Positions 5,703 through 5,845 of a stretch of DNA of 5,845 nt are shown piece by piece. The notes beneath the pieces are model-generated. The model was not told where the DNA came from, did no database searches, and saw only the letters and a list, made by a program, of their open reading frames with translations. Origin of the DNA: Acidobacteriaceae bacterium (GTDB taxonomy: Bacteria; Acidobacteriota; Terriglobia; Terriglobales; Acidobacteriaceae); assembly GCA_030040115.1 (NCBI GenBank), contig JASHUH010000183.1, positions 1-5,845 of the forward strand. Reading direction: 5' to 3'. Positions within the stretch are counted from its first letter, which is position 1. Each line of letters begins with the position of its first letter. The position numbers were made by a program, and so were the translations under genes.

Positions 5703-5845
5703 TCACACCACAACCTTCTTTCCCTGTTCGTGATGCTTCTCCTTGCTGTCCGCGAAGAGCTTGACGGCCCGCGCCACGCGATCCCGCGCATAGGCCGCGT
5801 CGCGCCAGCCCCTGATTTCCACCCGCTTGCCTTCAAGATCCTTGT
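5703..5845 (-). CDS. C-terminal end of an unrecognised protein
   Basis: On the minus strand an open frame enters from the window edge and ends at TGA 5703-5705, giving the last 46 residues. It reads EGKRVEIRGWRDAAYARDRV, then ARAVKLFADSKEKHH and EQGKKVVV. This is a protein-like mix with an amphipathic, Lys-rich helix at the end and GC-rich third positions. The other minus-strand frame here, 5579-5836, is Arg/Ser-rich and unlikely. I cannot name the family from so short a tail. The gene is convergent with the MBL gene. Confidence 0.6.
   Translation of the reverse strand, partial: KDLEGKRVEIRGWRDAAYARDRVARAVKLFADSKEKHHEQGKKVVV

Overview
This window looks like ordinary chromosomal DNA from a GC-rich, free-living bacterium. 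The best guess is Acidobacteriota (Bryobacterales or Terriglobia-like). That rests on the style of the DUF2127 and secreted MBL proteins and on GC-rich codon use; no marker gene settles it. The only complete genes with a recognisable family are a CoA-acylating methylmalonate-semialdehyde dehydrogenase (minus strand), a DUF2127 membrane protein (plus) and a secreted ComEC-like metallo-beta-lactamase-fold protein (plus). A complete tRNA-Pro(CGG) gene lies on the minus strand.

Layout. Bases 1-1036 differ from the rest. One sampled 60-base line in the first 540 bases is about 48% GC, against about 62-75% in sampled lines of the MBL and dehydrogenase genes. This part holds an unrecognised reading frame open to the window edge (to 532) and a broken N-terminal piece of an IS1595-type transposase (665-950). 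It ends at the 3' end of the tRNA (1037-1113), which suggests an eroded insertion at a tRNA gene. Bases 1114-1605 hold no convincing gene, only one short protein-like reading frame on the minus strand. The dehydrogenase runs from 3120 down to 1606. Bases 3121-3329 separate it from the divergent DUF2127 gene and contain a nested inverted repeat. DUF2127 (3330-3887) and the MBL protein (4058-5200) are co-directional with a 170-base gap. Bases 5201-5702 are a convergent intergenic region rich in palindromes, hairpins and a 16-bp tandem duplication. The window ends inside the C-terminus of an unrecognised minus-strand gene (stop at 5703).

Working together. I see no operon or shared pathway. MmsA feeds valine, beta-alanine or inositol breakdown products into propionyl-CoA or acetyl-CoA. 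The DUF2127 protein is an inner-membrane protein of unknown role, and the MBL protein is probably exported. I found no convincing new multi-gene system. The most useful leads are the tRNA-adjacent remnant, the symmetric DNA elements in the two main intergenic regions and the two unrecognised coding pieces.
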